A stretch of 64,000 bases of DNA from Rhodocyclaceae bacterium (lineage in GTDB: Bacteria > Pseudomonadota > Gammaproteobacteria > Burkholderiales > Rhodocyclaceae). Where the stretch lies: positions 92,027 through 156,026 of the forward strand of contig JADKHX010000012.1 of the NCBI GenBank assembly GCA_016721505.1. Reading direction: 5' to 3'. The translations under genes and the position numbers were made by a program. The notes beneath the pieces were generated by a model. The model was not told the DNA's origin and did no database searches. It saw nothing but the letters and a program-made list of their open reading frames with translations. Positions 17,099-26,294 of this stretch are shown here, piece after piece (position 1 is the stretch's first letter; the number at the start of each line of letters is the position of its first letter).

Positions 17099-17782
17099 AT
17101 GAAAATTCTAGTCGTCGAAGATGAAGTCAAGACTGGGGACTACCTAAAGCAGGGACTGGCAGAGGCTGGCTTCGTTGTCGATCTGGCGCGAAACGGCGTG
17201 GATGGGCTTCACCTCGCATTGATCGAAGCTTACGACTTGGCCATCCTTGATGTAATGCTGCCCGGCATCGATGGCTGGCAAGTGCTGCAAGGGATCCGCA
17301 AGGCCGGAAAGGACATGCCGGCGCTATTCCTGACTGCGCGCGATCAAATTGAAGATCGGGTCAAGGGCTTGGAACTCGGTGCCGACGATTACTTGGTAAA
17401 GCCCTTTGCCTTCGCTGAACTACTGGCACGGGTCCGCACCTTGCTGCGTCGCGGTAGCCGCAGCAAGGAACCAGAATTAATGCGGATTGCCGATCTGGAG
17501 CTCGATCTGCTGCGTCGTCGCGTCACCCGTGGCAATTGCCGGATTGACCTCACCGCCAAGGAATTCTTGTTGCTGGAATTACTCCTGCGCCATCAAGGTG
17601 AAGTACTGCCGCGCTCGCTGATTGCTTCACAGATATGGGACATGAACTTCGACAGCGATACTAATGTGATTGAGGTTGCCGTGCGGCGGCTGCGTGCCAA
17701 AATGGACGATGACTTCGAACCGAAGCTGATCCATACCGTGCGGGGCATGGGCTATGTGTTGGAAGACGCGCCAGGGCGCTAA
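17099..17782 (+). CDS. cusR: Heavy-metal response regulator (CopR/CusR type)
   Basis: An OmpR-family regulator, 227 aa from the ATG at 17099 (MKILVVEDEVKTGDYLKQG). An upstream in-frame start adds ten unconserved residues. Receiver domain with phosphoacceptor Asp51 (AILDVMLPGIDGW) and KPFAF; winged-helix DNA-binding domain at the C-terminus (DLTAKEFLLLELLLRHQGEVLPRS; VRRLRAKMDDDFEPKLIHTVRGMGYVLE). The family activates copper genes from ATTACA..TGTAAT boxes, and four such boxes lie in this island. Its kinase follows after one intervening gene. Confidence 0.93.
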   Translation: MKILVVEDEVKTGDYLKQGLAEAGFVVDLARNGVDGLHLALIEAYDLAILDVMLPGIDGWQVLQGIRKAGKDMPALFLTARDQIEDRVKGLELGADDYLVKPFAFAELLARVRTLLRRGSRSKEPELMRIADLELDLLRRRVTRGNCRIDLTAKEFLLLELLLRHQGEVLPRSLIASQIWDMNFDSDTNVIEVAVRRLRAKMDDDFEPKLIHTVRGMGYVLEDAPGR

Positions 17783-17819
17783 TTGGCGATCAATTATTTC
17801 TATTAGGAGCTATAACGCA

Positions 17820-18263
17820 ATGAAGAAACCAAACCGAAAATCTCTGTTGATGGCGTTAACGCTGAGTGTGCTGTCCACGCTCAGCTACGCCAACGAACCT
17901 AGCGAAGTTACCAATGCGTTTCACGCCGCATTGGTCAAGGGCGATGCCGCTGCCGCGAGTGGGCTACTGGCACCGGATATCACGATTTACGAATCCGGCT
18001 ATGTTGAGCGTTCGCGTGCCGAATATGCCGGGCATCACCTGCCCGAAGACATCGCCTTCGCCAAGAAATCGACCCGACGCGTGTTGCAGCACACTGAGCG
18101 CAAAGATGGAAACCTGGCCGTCATTTGGGAAGAAACCGAAACCAAAGCAACGCTCAAAGGAAAGCAAGTCACGATATTTGGTACTGAAACCACCTTGCTG
18201 CAAAAGACTGGTGATGCATGGTCCATTGTTCATGTGCATTGGTCCTCCCGCAAATCCAAATGA
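17820..18263 (+). CDS. Secreted SnoaL/DUF4440-like protein
   Basis: A 147-aa protein of the NTF2-like (SnoaL/DUF4440) fold: signal peptide MKKPNRKSLLMALTLSVLSTLSYA, then EVTNAFHAALVKGDAAAASGLLAPDITIYESGYVERSRAEYAGHH and a C-terminal strand AWSIVHVHWSSR. The pattern matches small periplasmic NTF2-like proteins; enzyme activity is not evident. It sits between the response regulator and its sensor kinase and is probably co-transcribed. TTAGGAG ribosome site. It may modulate signalling, but this is guesswork. Confidence 0.8.
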   Translation: MKKPNRKSLLMALTLSVLSTLSYANEPSEVTNAFHAALVKGDAAAASGLLAPDITIYESGYVERSRAEYAGHHLPEDIAFAKKSTRRVLQHTERKDGNLAVIWEETETKATLKGKQVTIFGTETTLLQKTGDAWSIVHVHWSSRKSK

Positions 18264-18305
18264 CGAGTACAGGTCGGCGCAACTTTGCCTGATCGACTAG
18301 GTCGG

Positions 18306-19709
18306 ATGAAGTTTCCGCGCGCATCCATAGCCATTCGATTAACGGCGCTCTTTGCCACGACATCAACGGTCGTGTTGTTGATGCTTGGCCTGTTGATTGG
18401 GTACGAGGTGGAGCAACACTTCGTTGAGCAGGACATGGATCTGATGAGCGGAAAATTGCGTCTCGTTGGCCATTTGCTGGAGCGGTTGCAAACGCCTGCC
18501 GATCTTGATGCCTTGCCGACGCAGCTTGACGACTCACTCGTCGGCCACCACGGACTAACCATCCTGGTGCTCGGGGCGGACAATCAAAGGCGCTTTGCTA
18601 CCACGGACGCCGAGTTTCCCGTAGGCTTGCTCGATCGCGCCAGGATCAAGAACCCACCCGTTTCGCAAACATGGAAATATCCGTTTCCCGATGGACCGAT
18701 ACCGATGCGCGGCATCGCCGCACTGCTGCCGGTTGGCATCCAGGGCATGCAACCCTTGCTGGTTGCCGTGGCGGTCGACATCACCCACCATCAGGTGTTC
18801 ATGGCCTCGTTCAAGCGCACACTGTGGCTATTTGTCAGTGTCGCAGCGGTCTTGGCGGGCATCCTTGGCTGGGCAGTAGTGCGGCGTGGTCTGGCCCCGC
18901 TGCACGCCATCGGCGAGGCAGCAGCAGCGGTGACCGCAAGCCGGCTCGACTATCGATTGGCGGTGGACGCTGTACCCGTCGAACTAGTCGACCTGGTAGC
19001 GACCATGAACGATATGCTCGCGCGGCTTGAAGCGTCATTTCAGCGTTTGAAGGATTTTTCTGCCGATCTGGCCCACGAACTTCGCACACCGGTCACCAAT
19101 TTGATGACGCAAACCCAAGTGGCCTTGGTCAAAGCGCGCACCACTGACGAATACCGCGAAATACTCGCTTCGAACGCCGAGGAATTTGATCGCTTGGCAC
19201 GAATGATTGGCGACATGTTGTTCTTGGCGCAAGCTGACAATGGCCTGATTGTCCCGAATCGCGAACCGGTTGATCTGGCTGCAGAGGTCAGCGCCTTGTT
19301 CGAGTTCTTCGACGCGCTGGCCGCCGACAAAGCGCTCCATCTTTCGCTGACCGGTAGCGGAACAATTCTTGGTGACAAACTTATGTTGCGCCGGGCCGTA
19401 GCCAACCTCTTGGCCAACGCGATACGCCACACCCCTGCCCACGGTAGCATCAAGATCGATATCAAGAAAACCGCTGTTGGAGTCGCGCTAAGCATTGAAA
19501 ACAGTGGTGATACGATTGCTCCAGAACAGCTACTGAGACTCTTTGATCGCTTTTATCGCGTCGATCAGTCACGACACAACATTAGCGATGGTGCCGGCTT
19601 AGGTCTGGCCATTACTCGTTCAATAATCCAGGCTCATGGTGGAGAAATTCATGCCGAATCAGGGAGCAATGGCACTTGCTTTGAACTGCGGATGACATCA
19701 TCGCTGTGA
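18306..19709 (+). CDS. cusS: Heavy-metal sensor histidine kinase (CopS/CusS type)
   Basis: A 467-aa membrane sensor kinase from the ATG at 18306 (an upstream TTG start is also in frame). Membrane segments at about 10-32 and 171-192 bracket a periplasmic sensor domain; HAMP follows, then the H-box LAHELRTP with His257, and N and G boxes (LLANAIRHTPAHG; GAGLGLAITRSIIQAHGG). Presumed partner of the response regulator at 17099; together they would sense periplasmic Cu(I)/Ag(I). A dispersed-repeat hairpin followed by a T-run lies about 45 bp after the stop. Confidence 0.92.
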   Translation: MKFPRASIAIRLTALFATTSTVVLLMLGLLIGYEVEQHFVEQDMDLMSGKLRLVGHLLERLQTPADLDALPTQLDDSLVGHHGLTILVLGADNQRRFATTDAEFPVGLLDRARIKNPPVSQTWKYPFPDGPIPMRGIAALLPVGIQGMQPLLVAVAVDITHHQVFMASFKRTLWLFVSVAAVLAGILGWAVVRRGLAPLHAIGEAAAAVTASRLDYRLAVDAVPVELVDLVATMNDMLARLEASFQRLKDFSADLAHELRTPVTNLMTQTQVALVKARTTDEYREILASNAEEFDRLARMIGDMLFLAQADNGLIVPNREPVDLAAEVSALFEFFDALAADKALHLSLTGSGTILGDKLMLRRAVANLLANAIRHTPAHGSIKIDIKKTAVGVALSIENSGDTIAPEQLLRLFDRFYRVDQSRHNISDGAGLGLAITRSIIQAHGGEIHAESGSNGTCFELRMTSSL

Positions 19710-19755
19710 TGGATTCATATAGTTTTGCTGGGTTTAAACCGGACAAGTCTTTATG

Positions 19756-19783
19756 ACGGCGTGTCACCAGCACCAACTGGCAA
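19756..19783 (+). repeat. Dispersed repeat, copy 3
   Basis: Full copy of the repeat (core GTGTCACCAGCACCAACTGG), intergenic after cusS. It is followed by GGTGTTTTTTACC, so in this place the CCAG/CTGG hairpin could act as a weak terminator. Confidence 0.9.
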
Positions 19784-19810
19784 AACGGTGTTTTTTACCC
19801 TGCCGCTCGC

Positions 19811-20272
19811 TTAAACATCGCAAGCATATTGAATAAACCCAGCGTTAGCCGCCACTTTGTCGTAGAGCAGTCGGCCAGCCGCATTGGTCTCATGCGTGAG
19901 CCAATACACCCGGCCAATTCCCGCTGCACGAGCAGTGTCTTTCACTGCCTCAATCAGTGCGCGACCGACGCCACGGCCACGTAGTGAGGGTTGCGTGAAC
20001 AAATCTTGCAAATAACAAACCAGCGCCATGCGCGAGGTGCTACGGTGAAAAATGCAGTGCGTGATGCCGACGATTTCGCCGTCAATCTCGGCGACGATGG
20101 CAACCATTGGTTCGTTGGGATCCAAAAATCTCGCCCATGTTGCGCGGGTGATTTCATCGGCCAGTGAGGTGTCGCCGTGGCGACCATAGAATGCGTTGTA
20201 GCCATCCCATAGCGGCTTCCATGCGGCGTAGTCTTGCGCGGTAATCTGGCGTGTGGCGATTTTTGTTTCCAT
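19811..20272 (-). CDS. GNAT-family N-acetyltransferase
   Basis: A 153-aa GNAT acetyltransferase from the ATG at 20272 (METKIATRQITAQDYAAWKPLW). The acetyl-CoA-binding motif A is visible as LQDLFTQPSLRGRGVGRALIEAV, followed by YWLTHETNAAGRLLYDKVA. Upstream in-frame codons would overlap the alkA promoter and add unconserved residues. The acceptor is unknown. Confidence 0.85.
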   Translation of the reverse strand: METKIATRQITAQDYAAWKPLWDGYNAFYGRHGDTSLADEITRATWARFLDPNEPMVAIVAEIDGEIVGITHCIFHRSTSRMALVCYLQDLFTQPSLRGRGVGRALIEAVKDTARAAGIGRVYWLTHETNAAGRLLYDKVAANAGFIQYACDV

Positions 20273-20317
20273 GGCATGTAATTCCTGTGTTAACCCGACT
20301 GCAAGTATGGCCGAAAT

Positions 20318-21229
20318 ATGACGCATCAAATCAATTGCGAGATCACGCTGCCAAGCAACTATCGCCCTGCTGACGCGTTGAAATTTCACGCCCGCGATGT
20401 CACCGGTTTTTCAGAAATCGTGCGCGACACGGTAATTAGAAAGGGCCTGGTGTTTGATGGCGTGCCGACGCTGGCCACGATAGAGCTTGGCAAGAAAAAA
20501 GCGCGCTGTACATTGGCGTTTGATGCTGTCGTCGAACTTGATTCGCGTACCTGCAAAGCGCTGATGCGCCGTTTACTCGGGCTGGTGATTGATGCCGATA
20601 GCTTTGAGCAAGCGATGCAATCGCATCCAGAACTAGGGCCAACGATACGTGCGCAAACGGGGCTGCGTTTGCCGATGGCGGCGACTGCTTTTGAAGCGCT
20701 CATCTGGGCTGTCACCGGCCAGCAAATCAATCTCGGTGTGGCGCTGCAATTGCGCCGCCGATTAATCGCACTGACCGGGCTGCAACATTCATCGGGAGTC
20801 GCTTGCCATCCCGATGCGCAAGCCGTCGCCAAACTCACCGCCGACCAGCTTGGGCAAGCGAAATTTTCACGCGCCAAAACCCAGACCATACTCACCGTCA
20901 GCCAGATGGTTTGCACCGGTGAATTGCCGCTCGATCAATGGCAACGTGAACCAATCAATGCAGAACGCAACGCAGAACGCATTAATGCACAACTATTAGC
21001 GATACGCGGCATCGGGCCATGGACTGCCAACTACACATTGCTGCGCGGCTTTGGCTGGGCGGACGGCTCGCTGCATGGCGATGTCGCGGTACGCAATTCC
21101 TTGCAAGAAATATTGCAGCAAGCCGACAAAGTTTCCATCCCGCAGGCCGAACAATGGCTGGCTCAGTTTTCACCGTGGCGCTCGCTCACCGCCGCGCACC
21201 TGTGGGCACGGCTGGCCAAAACGACGTAA
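20318..21229 (+). CDS. alkA: DNA-3-methyladenine glycosylase II (AlkA-like)
   Basis: A 303-aa HhH-GPD base-excision glycosylase removing alkylated bases. N-terminal AlkA domain (about 1-115), then a helix-hairpin-helix LLAIRGIGPWTANY (226-239) and catalytic Asp255 in LHGDVAVRN. TGQQINLGVA is a conserved block of the family. No Ada domain is attached. It lies divergently from the acetyltransferase with a short shared upstream region. Confidence 0.88.
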   Translation: MTHQINCEITLPSNYRPADALKFHARDVTGFSEIVRDTVIRKGLVFDGVPTLATIELGKKKARCTLAFDAVVELDSRTCKALMRRLLGLVIDADSFEQAMQSHPELGPTIRAQTGLRLPMAATAFEALIWAVTGQQINLGVALQLRRRLIALTGLQHSSGVACHPDAQAVAKLTADQLGQAKFSRAKTQTILTVSQMVCTGELPLDQWQREPINAERNAERINAQLLAIRGIGPWTANYTLLRGFGWADGSLHGDVAVRNSLQEILQQADKVSIPQAEQWLAQFSPWRSLTAAHLWARLAKTT

Positions 21230-21434
21230 AACCACGAATTACCGATTACATCGCCTTACAGTCAGGCGTAAATTGAGAATCCAGTGGAACTAAAATCGGT
21301 CGCGTTGGCATGTAGGTTGGGCGTTCACACACCTGCTCAGAACAACGTTTTGACCGGCTGGTAGTTTTGTTTGTTATTTTTCACCAGCACCAAAGACGGT
21401 TTCAGATCCGTCCGTGAAACTTAATGAGGCAAAG

Positions 21435-23645
21435 ATGAAACTTAAATCATCGTTCAAATTCTTAGTCACTACATTGGCATTTGCGCTGCTATCCAGCGCA
21501 ACGTTTGCGTTGGATGCCGGAACGCAACGCCCGACGCAACTCGAACCCATCCCGCAGCAGACACAAGCGGCGCGCTTGGCGGCAGAGGTATTGACGCGCT
21601 ATCACTACAAAGCCATGCCGCTGGACGATGCGATGTCAGAGAAAATTTTTGACAAATATCTCAAAGCATTGGATCCCGAGAAAATGTTTTTTGTACAGGC
21701 GGATGTCGATCAACTTTCCATCAACCGAAAGAGTCTGGATGACGCTGTGCTGACTGAAAATTTGACCGTGCCGTTCAGTATTTACAACCGTTATTCGGAG
21801 CGCGCGGTGGAGCGTTTTACTTATGCGCGTAGTTTGCTCAAAAGCAAGTTTGATTTTGATCAGGACGAGGCTTTTCAATTTACTCGGCGCAACGCAGCAT
21901 GGCCGAAATCCGAGCTTGAGGTGCAAGACCTTTGGCGCAAGCGGGTAAAAAACGATTGGCTGCGAATTAAGCTTGCAGGTAAGGACGACAAAAGTATTGC
22001 CGCCACACTGGATAAGCGTTATGAAACTACGCTAAAGCGTATTGCGCGGCTGAAAAGTGAAGACGCTTTTCAGACCTTTATGAACGCCTACACCACGGCG
22101 ATAGAGCCGCATACCAACTATATGGGGCCACGTCGTGCCGAGGAGTTTGATATTTCGATGCGGCTCTCATTGACTGGTATCGGCGCCACACTCACTGAGC
22201 GTGATGACTACACGACGATACGGGATTTGAGCACTGGCGGACCGGCCGCATTATCGGGCAAGCTCAAAATCGGCGATCGAATTGTGGCGGTCGGCCAAGG
22301 CGAGAATGGTGCTATGGTAGATATTCGCGGCTGGCGCCAGGACGATGCCGTGGCCTTGATTCGCGGCCCATTGGATACTGTAGTGCGGCTGGAAATTTTG
22401 CCGGCAGATGTCGGTGCCGAGGGCAAGAGCAAGATAGTGTCATTGGTGCGTAAAAAAATTACGCTGGAAGATCAATCTGCCAAGAAAAAAATACTTGCGG
22501 TGAAAGACGGCGGAAGCACGCGGCGCATCGGCGTGATCTCCTTGCCCGGTTTCTATGAGGATTTTGCTGCGCGGCAAAAAGGCGACCCAAATTACAAAAG
22601 CGCCACTCGCGATGTCGCCCGCTTGCTCGGTGAGTTAAAAAAGGAAAATGTCGATAGCGTATTGCTTGATCTGCGCAACAACGGCGGCGGCTCTTTAAAC
22701 GAAGCGATTGAGCTTACTGGTTTGTTTATTGGTGCCGGCCCGGTGGTGCAACAGCGGGATGCCAAAGGCGAACTGATGGTCGGCAAAAACGTCAAGACTG
22801 CTGCCGTGTGGAGCGGTCCTATGGGAGTGTTGGTCAATCAAGGATCAGCATCAGCATCTGAAATTTTTGCAGCCGCGATTCAAGACTATGGGCGTGGTTT
22901 GGTCATCGGTATGCAAAGTTTCGGCAAAGGCACAGTGCAAGGTGTTATAGATCTTGATCGTATTGCGCGAAACGATAAAGCAAAATTTGGCGAATTGAAA
23001 CTTACCGTGGCGCAGTTTTTCCGCATCAATGGTGGCACCACACAGCTGCGCGGTGTGATACCCGACATCGTGTTTCCGAGTGTGACTGATCCTGATAATT
23101 TTGGTGAAGTAAGCTACACCAATGCACTACCGTGGGTCGAAGTTAAACCAGCAATCTACTCGCCGGCCGGTGACGTGAAATTGGTGTTGCCTGAGTTGCT
23201 TAAGCGCTCTGCAGCGCGAACCAAAGTTGATAAAGAGTTTCAATTCCTCAATGAGGATGTCGCTGAGTTCAAAGCTATCCGTGAAAAAAATCGGATATCA
23301 CTGAATCAAACTGAGCGCCGTAACGAGCAAAAAACTCAAGAGTCCAGAGAGGCTGCTCGTGAAGCAAAGCGCAATGCCGACAAACGGGTGCGCAAAGATG
23401 TGATCGTTGAAGGCGCCTCTGAAAAGCCTACCGCTGCAAAGAAGCCACAAACCCGTGATGATGGTCTGCAAGCCGATGAGCGCAGCATTCAAGCCCAATT
23501 AGCGGAAGAAAAGGCCGACAAAAACGCTGATGACATATTGCTCTCCGAAGCGGCACGTATTCTTAGCGATGAGATAGATATTCGCACAAGCGCACCGCAC
23601 CTGCTAGCCGAAGCCAAATCAGTATCAAATTCAGCTGCACCTTAA
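21435..23645 (+). CDS. prc: Carboxy-terminal (tail-specific) processing protease Prc
   Basis: Periplasmic S41 serine protease of 736 aa, trimming C-termini of envelope proteins. I start at the ATG at 21435 (MKLKSSFKFLVTTLAFALLSSATFA, a signal peptide). A GTG seven codons upstream is in frame. PDZ domain at about 235-330 (SLTGIGATLTERDDYTTIRDL; GKLKIGDRIVAVGQ); catalytic Ser473 in NQGSASASEIF and Lys498 in FGKGTVQ, with the same spacing as E. coli Prc. The C-terminal DUF3340-type helical region is rich in Lys/Glu. Confidence 0.93.
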   Translation: MKLKSSFKFLVTTLAFALLSSATFALDAGTQRPTQLEPIPQQTQAARLAAEVLTRYHYKAMPLDDAMSEKIFDKYLKALDPEKMFFVQADVDQLSINRKSLDDAVLTENLTVPFSIYNRYSERAVERFTYARSLLKSKFDFDQDEAFQFTRRNAAWPKSELEVQDLWRKRVKNDWLRIKLAGKDDKSIAATLDKRYETTLKRIARLKSEDAFQTFMNAYTTAIEPHTNYMGPRRAEEFDISMRLSLTGIGATLTERDDYTTIRDLSTGGPAALSGKLKIGDRIVAVGQGENGAMVDIRGWRQDDAVALIRGPLDTVVRLEILPADVGAEGKSKIVSLVRKKITLEDQSAKKKILAVKDGGSTRRIGVISLPGFYEDFAARQKGDPNYKSATRDVARLLGELKKENVDSVLLDLRNNGGGSLNEAIELTGLFIGAGPVVQQRDAKGELMVGKNVKTAAVWSGPMGVLVNQGSASASEIFAAAIQDYGRGLVIGMQSFGKGTVQGVIDLDRIARNDKAKFGELKLTVAQFFRINGGTTQLRGVIPDIVFPSVTDPDNFGEVSYTNALPWVEVKPAIYSPAGDVKLVLPELLKRSAARTKVDKEFQFLNEDVAEFKAIREKNRISLNQTERRNEQKTQESREAAREAKRNADKRVRKDVIVEGASEKPTAAKKPQTRDDGLQADERSIQAQLAEEKADKNADDILLSEAARILSDEIDIRTSAPHLLAEAKSVSNSAAP

Positions 23646-23663
23646 TTCGACGCCAGGCAAGCT

Positions 23664-25007
23664 ATGCAACTCACCAAAAAGTACACCGCTGCCCGAATCT
23701 CGACTTTGTTTTTTTGCCTTTGCCTGCTTGGCGCTTGTGGCGATAGCTCAAAGCTCCCGCCACAAGCCAGTTTTGGACCCAAGCCAACTTTGCCTGAACC
23801 ATCGTCTGGTGCATTGCCCACGATAAAAATCGCCAAAGCCACCGGTTGGCCTGCCGGTGTTATGCCCGTGGCGGCGGCAGGTCTGTTGGTAAAGGCATTC
23901 GCCAGCGGGCTGGATCACCCGCGCTGGGTCTATGTGCTGCCCAACGGTGATGTGTTGGTGGCCGAATCCAATGCACCAGCTGATCGGCCCGACGAATATT
24001 CTGGCCCGGTCGGCATGATCGCAAAATTTGTAATGAATCGTGCCGGGGCAGGAGTGCCCAGCGCCAATCGAATCACGCTATTGCGTGATGCCGATGGCGA
24101 TGGAGTTGCCGAGACGCGCACGGTGTTTTTACAGAATCTCAATTCGCCCATCGGCATGGCGCTGGTCGGCAACGATTTTTACGTCGCTAATACCGACGCC
24201 GTTATGCGCTACAAGTACATCGACGGCCAAACCAGTGTTACCGACAAAGGCGTAAAAATCGTCGATCTGCCAGCTGGCACGATCAATCATCATTGGACGA
24301 AAAATTTAATTGCCAATCAAGCCAGCGGCGAAGCACTGCGGCTTTATGTGACGGTTGGTTCGAACAGTAACGTCGCCGAACACGGCATGGAAGTCGAAGC
24401 AAATCGCGCTGCAATTTTGGAGGTCAATCCAATCACTAGGCAAACGCGAATTTTTGCTTCAGGTTTGCGTAATCCAAACGGTATGGACTGGCAAGCACAA
24501 ACTGGAGCGCTGTGGACGGCTGTGAATGAGCGCGACGAAATCGGCAGCGACCTAGTGCCCGACTACATGACCTCAGTCAAAGATGGCGCGTTTTACGGCT
24601 GGCCGTATAGCTACTACGGCCAACATGTTGACACTCGCGTCAAGCCACCACAACCCGATTTAGTCGCCAAAGCGGTTCCGCCCGACTATGCGCTTGGCAC
24701 CCACACTGCATCACTCGGTTTAGTTTTTTCACGCGGCGATGCGCTGCCAGAAATCTATCGCAACGGCGCCTTCATCGGCCAACACGGCTCATGGAATCGC
24801 CGCCCGGTCAGCGGCTACAAAGTCATTTTCGTACCCTTCACCAACGGTGTGCCCAACGGCATGCCGGTCGACGTGCTGACTGGTTTTCTCGATGCCAACG
24901 GCCAAGCCCAAGGCCGTCCGGTTGGCGTGGCGATCGACACACGCGGCGCGTTGTTGGTGGCTGACGATGTGGGGAATATTGTTTGGCGGGTTAGTGCAGG
25001 GAAATAA
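23664..25007 (+). CDS. Sorbosone/glucose dehydrogenase-type beta-propeller lipoprotein
   Basis: A 447-aa exported lipoprotein (FCLCLLGACGDS) with a six-bladed propeller of the soluble-PQQ-glucose/L-sorbosone dehydrogenase family: HPRWVYVLPNGDVLVAES, LRDADGDGVAETRTV, IFASGLRNPNGMDW and GAFIGQHGSWNRRPVSGYKV. Likely a periplasmic PQQ-dependent sugar or alcohol dehydrogenase, although PQQ ligands were not checked residue by residue and no pqq genes are nearby. Starts 18 bp after prc. Confidence 0.85.
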   Translation: MQLTKKYTAARISTLFFCLCLLGACGDSSKLPPQASFGPKPTLPEPSSGALPTIKIAKATGWPAGVMPVAAAGLLVKAFASGLDHPRWVYVLPNGDVLVAESNAPADRPDEYSGPVGMIAKFVMNRAGAGVPSANRITLLRDADGDGVAETRTVFLQNLNSPIGMALVGNDFYVANTDAVMRYKYIDGQTSVTDKGVKIVDLPAGTINHHWTKNLIANQASGEALRLYVTVGSNSNVAEHGMEVEANRAAILEVNPITRQTRIFASGLRNPNGMDWQAQTGALWTAVNERDEIGSDLVPDYMTSVKDGAFYGWPYSYYGQHVDTRVKPPQPDLVAKAVPPDYALGTHTASLGLVFSRGDALPEIYRNGAFIGQHGSWNRRPVSGYKVIFVPFTNGVPNGMPVDVLTGFLDANGQAQGRPVGVAIDTRGALLVADDVGNIVWRVSAGK

Positions 25008-25013
25008 AACAAC

Positions 25014-25087
25014 TTTGTAGGTCGGAATTTATTCCGACGTTTTCAAAGTCAATCACCTCCGTGTCGGAATAAATTCCGACCTACAAA
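25014..25087. repeat. Perfect 25-bp inverted repeat, possible bidirectional terminator
   Basis: Arms 25014-25038 and 25063-25087 are exact reverse complements separated by 24 nt. Each arm also contains the near-palindrome GTCGGAATTTATTCCGAC. It sits between two convergent genes. It resembles REP/BIME-like elements seen between convergent genes in proteobacteria and could stop transcription from both sides. Confidence 0.85.
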
Positions 25088-25132
25088 ACAACGCAGGTCG
25101 CTCCGATCCGACCCTAGCTCGTTGATGCCAGG

Positions 25133-26179
25133 TCAATGTAGATGCCTATGATGCGCATCGGGGTAGTGCTGATGAGTATGCTTTGTGGCCTCGTGGGAAT
25201 GCCGATGTGAATGGCGAATTGCGTCAGCGCAGAATGCGTCGTGGCTGTGCTGATGATGTGCATCGTGCTCATGCTCATGATCGTGCTCAAGCACATCATG
25301 TGTGTGCGAATGTTCATGCGCTTCGCTCAGGTGCAGCCAAATACCACAGGCCATAAAGCCGCCGGCAAGTAATAGTAAAAGCGTCACCGGCTCTCCCATC
25401 AGGATTGCTAACAGCGCTCCAAACAGTGGTGCGACAGAAAAATACGCACCGGTTCTGGCGGTTCCCAAGTGGCGCAGTCCAAGCACGAACAGCACGAGAC
25501 TGATGCCATAGGCAAACATACCGATAACCAACGCGACCACTGTGTCGGCAGGTGTTGGCAGCGTCGCACCAAGGGAAATGGCGACTAGGAAATTGATAGA
25601 TCCAGCAACCAAACCCTTGGTCGAAGCAATCCAGCTGGCATCGTTCAAGGACACTTTGCGCGTCAAGTTGTTGTCAATTGCCCAAGCGAGGCAGGCACCA
25701 AGAATCGCCAGCGACGGCCACAGTGCGTCAATTCGCATTTCACTTGGCCACGTCAGCAAGGCCGCGCCGACAACTATGGCAGCCATGCCCAATGCAATGC
25801 GCCTGTCGAAGTTTTCCTTGAACACAAACCAGGCCAATAGCGCGGTAAAAACACCTTCCATATTGAGCAGCAATGCGGTCGCCGAGGCCGTGCTTGCGCT
25901 CAGTCCGAACATCAACAAAACCGGGCCGACCACCCCACCGGATAGCACTGCGCCCAGAAACCAGAGGCGCTCATTGCGCGGCAAAGTGACCGGCGCGGCG
26001 TGGGTAATGCGTCGATAAATTGCCAATCCCAGGCCCGAACCCAAATACAACAAACCCGCCAACATCCACGCGTCGACCGATTCAAGCAAGCGTTTTGCCA
26101 AGGGTGTCGCAGCCCCAAACAACAAGGCCGCGCCAAGCGCAGCGAAGATGCCGGGGTGTTTTAGCGACGTGAGAAACAT
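25133..26179 (-). CDS. EamA/DMT-family transporter with His-rich C-terminal tail
   Basis: A 348-aa drug/metabolite transporter with ten membrane segments in two EamA repeats (ALLFGAATPLAKRLL; LGACLAWAIDNNLTRKVSL). From about residue 282 it carries a 65-residue tail packed with His, Asp and Glu (EHSHTHDVLEHDHEHEHDAHH, cut here, ending HHRHLH). This tail is unusual for DMT transporters and suggests a metal ligand or sensor role, perhaps for Ni, Zn or Co. The transported substrate cannot be read. Confidence 0.86.
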   Translation of the reverse strand: MFLTSLKHPGIFAALGAALLFGAATPLAKRLLESVDAWMLAGLLYLGSGLGLAIYRRITHAAPVTLPRNERLWFLGAVLSGGVVGPVLLMFGLSASTASATALLLNMEGVFTALLAWFVFKENFDRRIALGMAAIVVGAALLTWPSEMRIDALWPSLAILGACLAWAIDNNLTRKVSLNDASWIASTKGLVAGSINFLVAISLGATLPTPADTVVALVIGMFAYGISLVLFVLGLRHLGTARTGAYFSVAPLFGALLAILMGEPVTLLLLLAGGFMACGIWLHLSEAHEHSHTHDVLEHDHEHEHDAHHQHSHDAFCADAIRHSHRHSHEATKHTHQHYPDAHHRHLH

Positions 26180-26247
26180 AGGTTTTGTTGGTTACGTGAC
26201 ATGACAGACGACATCTTAGTCGCAGCGTAGTGAGGAAGCCTTGCTCG

Positions 26248-26275
26248 ACGGCGTGTGGCCAGCACCAACTGGCGA
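26248..26275 (+). repeat. Dispersed repeat, copy 4
   Basis: Intergenic copy with GGCC in place of TCAC, giving a 5-bp GCCAG/CTGGC hairpin with a CACCAA loop. It lies between the DMT transporter start and the kup stop. Confidence 0.88.
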
Positions 26276-26294
26276 ATGTTCATTTAACCCAAGC

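Noticed and set aside
21246..21261. ATTACATCGCCTTACA as a fifth copper operator
   Set aside because: Half-site match only, downstream of alkA and not before a copper gene.
21381..21393. TCACCAGCACCAA before prc as a repeat copy
   Set aside because: Only 13 bases match and both flanks differ; too short to call.
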